Source: Ruminococcaceae bacterium UBA1320
Lineage (GTDB): Bacteria; Bacillota; Clostridia; Oscillospirales; Ethanoligenentaceae
Direction of reading: 5' to 3'
DNA length: 6,224 bases
Assembly (NCBI GenBank): GCA_002306975.1
Contig: DBTI01000042.1
Coordinates: 1-6,224, forward strand
This document shows, in pieces, positions 5,910 through 6,224 of this stretch (position 1 is the first letter of the stretch; each line of letters begins with the position of its first letter). Below the pieces are notes generated by a model. The model was not told the DNA's origin. It was given only the letters and a program-made list of their open reading frames with translations, and did not search any database. Made by a program: the position numbers and the translations under genes.

Positions 5910-6224
5910 TTACGCCACGCCGACGGTCAGCAGGATGTTGGCGAAGATTCTTTTCTCGCCGGTGGAGATGGCGAGGCGGACATTCGGCTGGCAACAGGCG
6001 TCATAAAACTCAAACCGCCCCAGTCCGCTCAGCTCCATTCCGCCGAGAATATCTCTGAATTCATCGAAAATCGGAGGCTCTTCCCCGCCCGGTACCATGA
6101 CTTCCGCTTTTTCAATGTTCACGACCTGACTGAGCACTTCGAGCACCTGTGTTGCTTCGGGAACTCCGCTAGTCAGCCCGAGATAAACCTTGGCAGCGTC
6201 TCCGCTTTTGGAATCGAGCGGGTA
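5910..6224 (-). CDS. RbsD/FucU-family sugar mutarotase, C-terminal part (cut by right edge)
   Basis: The minus-strand frame is open from the right edge to TAA at 5912-5910, giving 104 residues without the N-terminus. It resembles FucU/RbsD proteins, which interconvert sugar anomers (fucose alpha/beta, ribose pyran/furan) so that kinases and isomerases receive the right form. Matches are YLGLTSGVPEATQVLEVL near the start, then EEPPIFDEFRDIL, GRFEFYD, and the terminal TGEKRIFANILLTVGV. FucU has the equivalents PPIWxxY, RFxFYE and TGExxxYxNIILKKGV. A GTG at 6146 could be taken for a start, but the family match continues upstream, so the gene is truncated by the window rather than short. Perhaps 25-30 residues are missing, including the conserved GHGD segment. 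The family's conserved Tyr in YxN is Phe here (codon 5943-5945), while the Asn is kept. Family call is firm; the sugar is unknown. Confidence 0.8.
   Translation of the reverse strand, partial: YPLDSKSGDAAKVYLGLTSGVPEATQVLEVLSQVVNIEKAEVMVPGGEEPPIFDEFRDILGGMELSGLGRFEFYDACCQPNVRLAISTGEKRIFANILLTVGVA

Noticed and set aside
5782..5912. Open extension of about 42 codons beyond the mutarotase stop on the minus strand
   Set aside because: The mutarotase ends at the normal family C-terminus; the extension has no start codon with a ribosome binding site and no family match.

Overview
The window looks like a chromosomal segment of a Gram-positive anaerobe, most likely a member of the Clostridia. Supporting signs are mid-range base composition in the genes with AT-rich spacers, AGGAGG-type ribosome binding sites, sigma-A-type promoters, and protein families common in that class. 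The taxonomic call is inference; there is no rRNA or other marker gene.

Layout. (1) Positions 3458 down to 1 hold a tight minus-strand operon in the order LacI-family repressor, ribokinase, AtuA-family (DUF1446) protein, DUF4387 protein. The repressor and ribokinase genes overlap by 4 bases (ATGA). Three bases separate ribokinase from the AtuA gene. The DUF4387 gene runs off the left edge. (2) Positions 3459-3776 are a divergent control region with one promoter facing each way and four related operator-like sites (consensus TTRNTAAANCGGTT). Three lie over and just downstream of the start point inferred for the repressor operon, and one lies just upstream of the -35 box of the plus-strand gene. 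(3) Positions 3777-5411 encode a thiamine-diphosphate enzyme of the acetolactate synthase family. (4) Positions 5412-5909 carry no convincing gene but hold a strong hairpin terminator between convergent genes. (5) Positions 6224-5910 hold the C-terminal part of an RbsD/FucU-family sugar mutarotase on the minus strand, cut by the right edge.

How it may work together. The LacI-type protein probably controls its own operon and the divergent acetolactate-synthase-like gene through the shared operators. Ribokinase would phosphorylate a pentose or related sugar. The TPP enzyme would act on pyruvate or another 2-oxo acid. The AtuA/DUF4387 pair usually travels together, and I know of no firmly established reaction for it. 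A sugar-responsive regulon joining a ribokinase, an AtuA/DUF4387 pair and a TPP carboligase is unusual and is the best candidate here for an undescribed pathway. The mutarotase fragment at the right edge fits a sugar-use neighbourhood but belongs to a different transcription unit.
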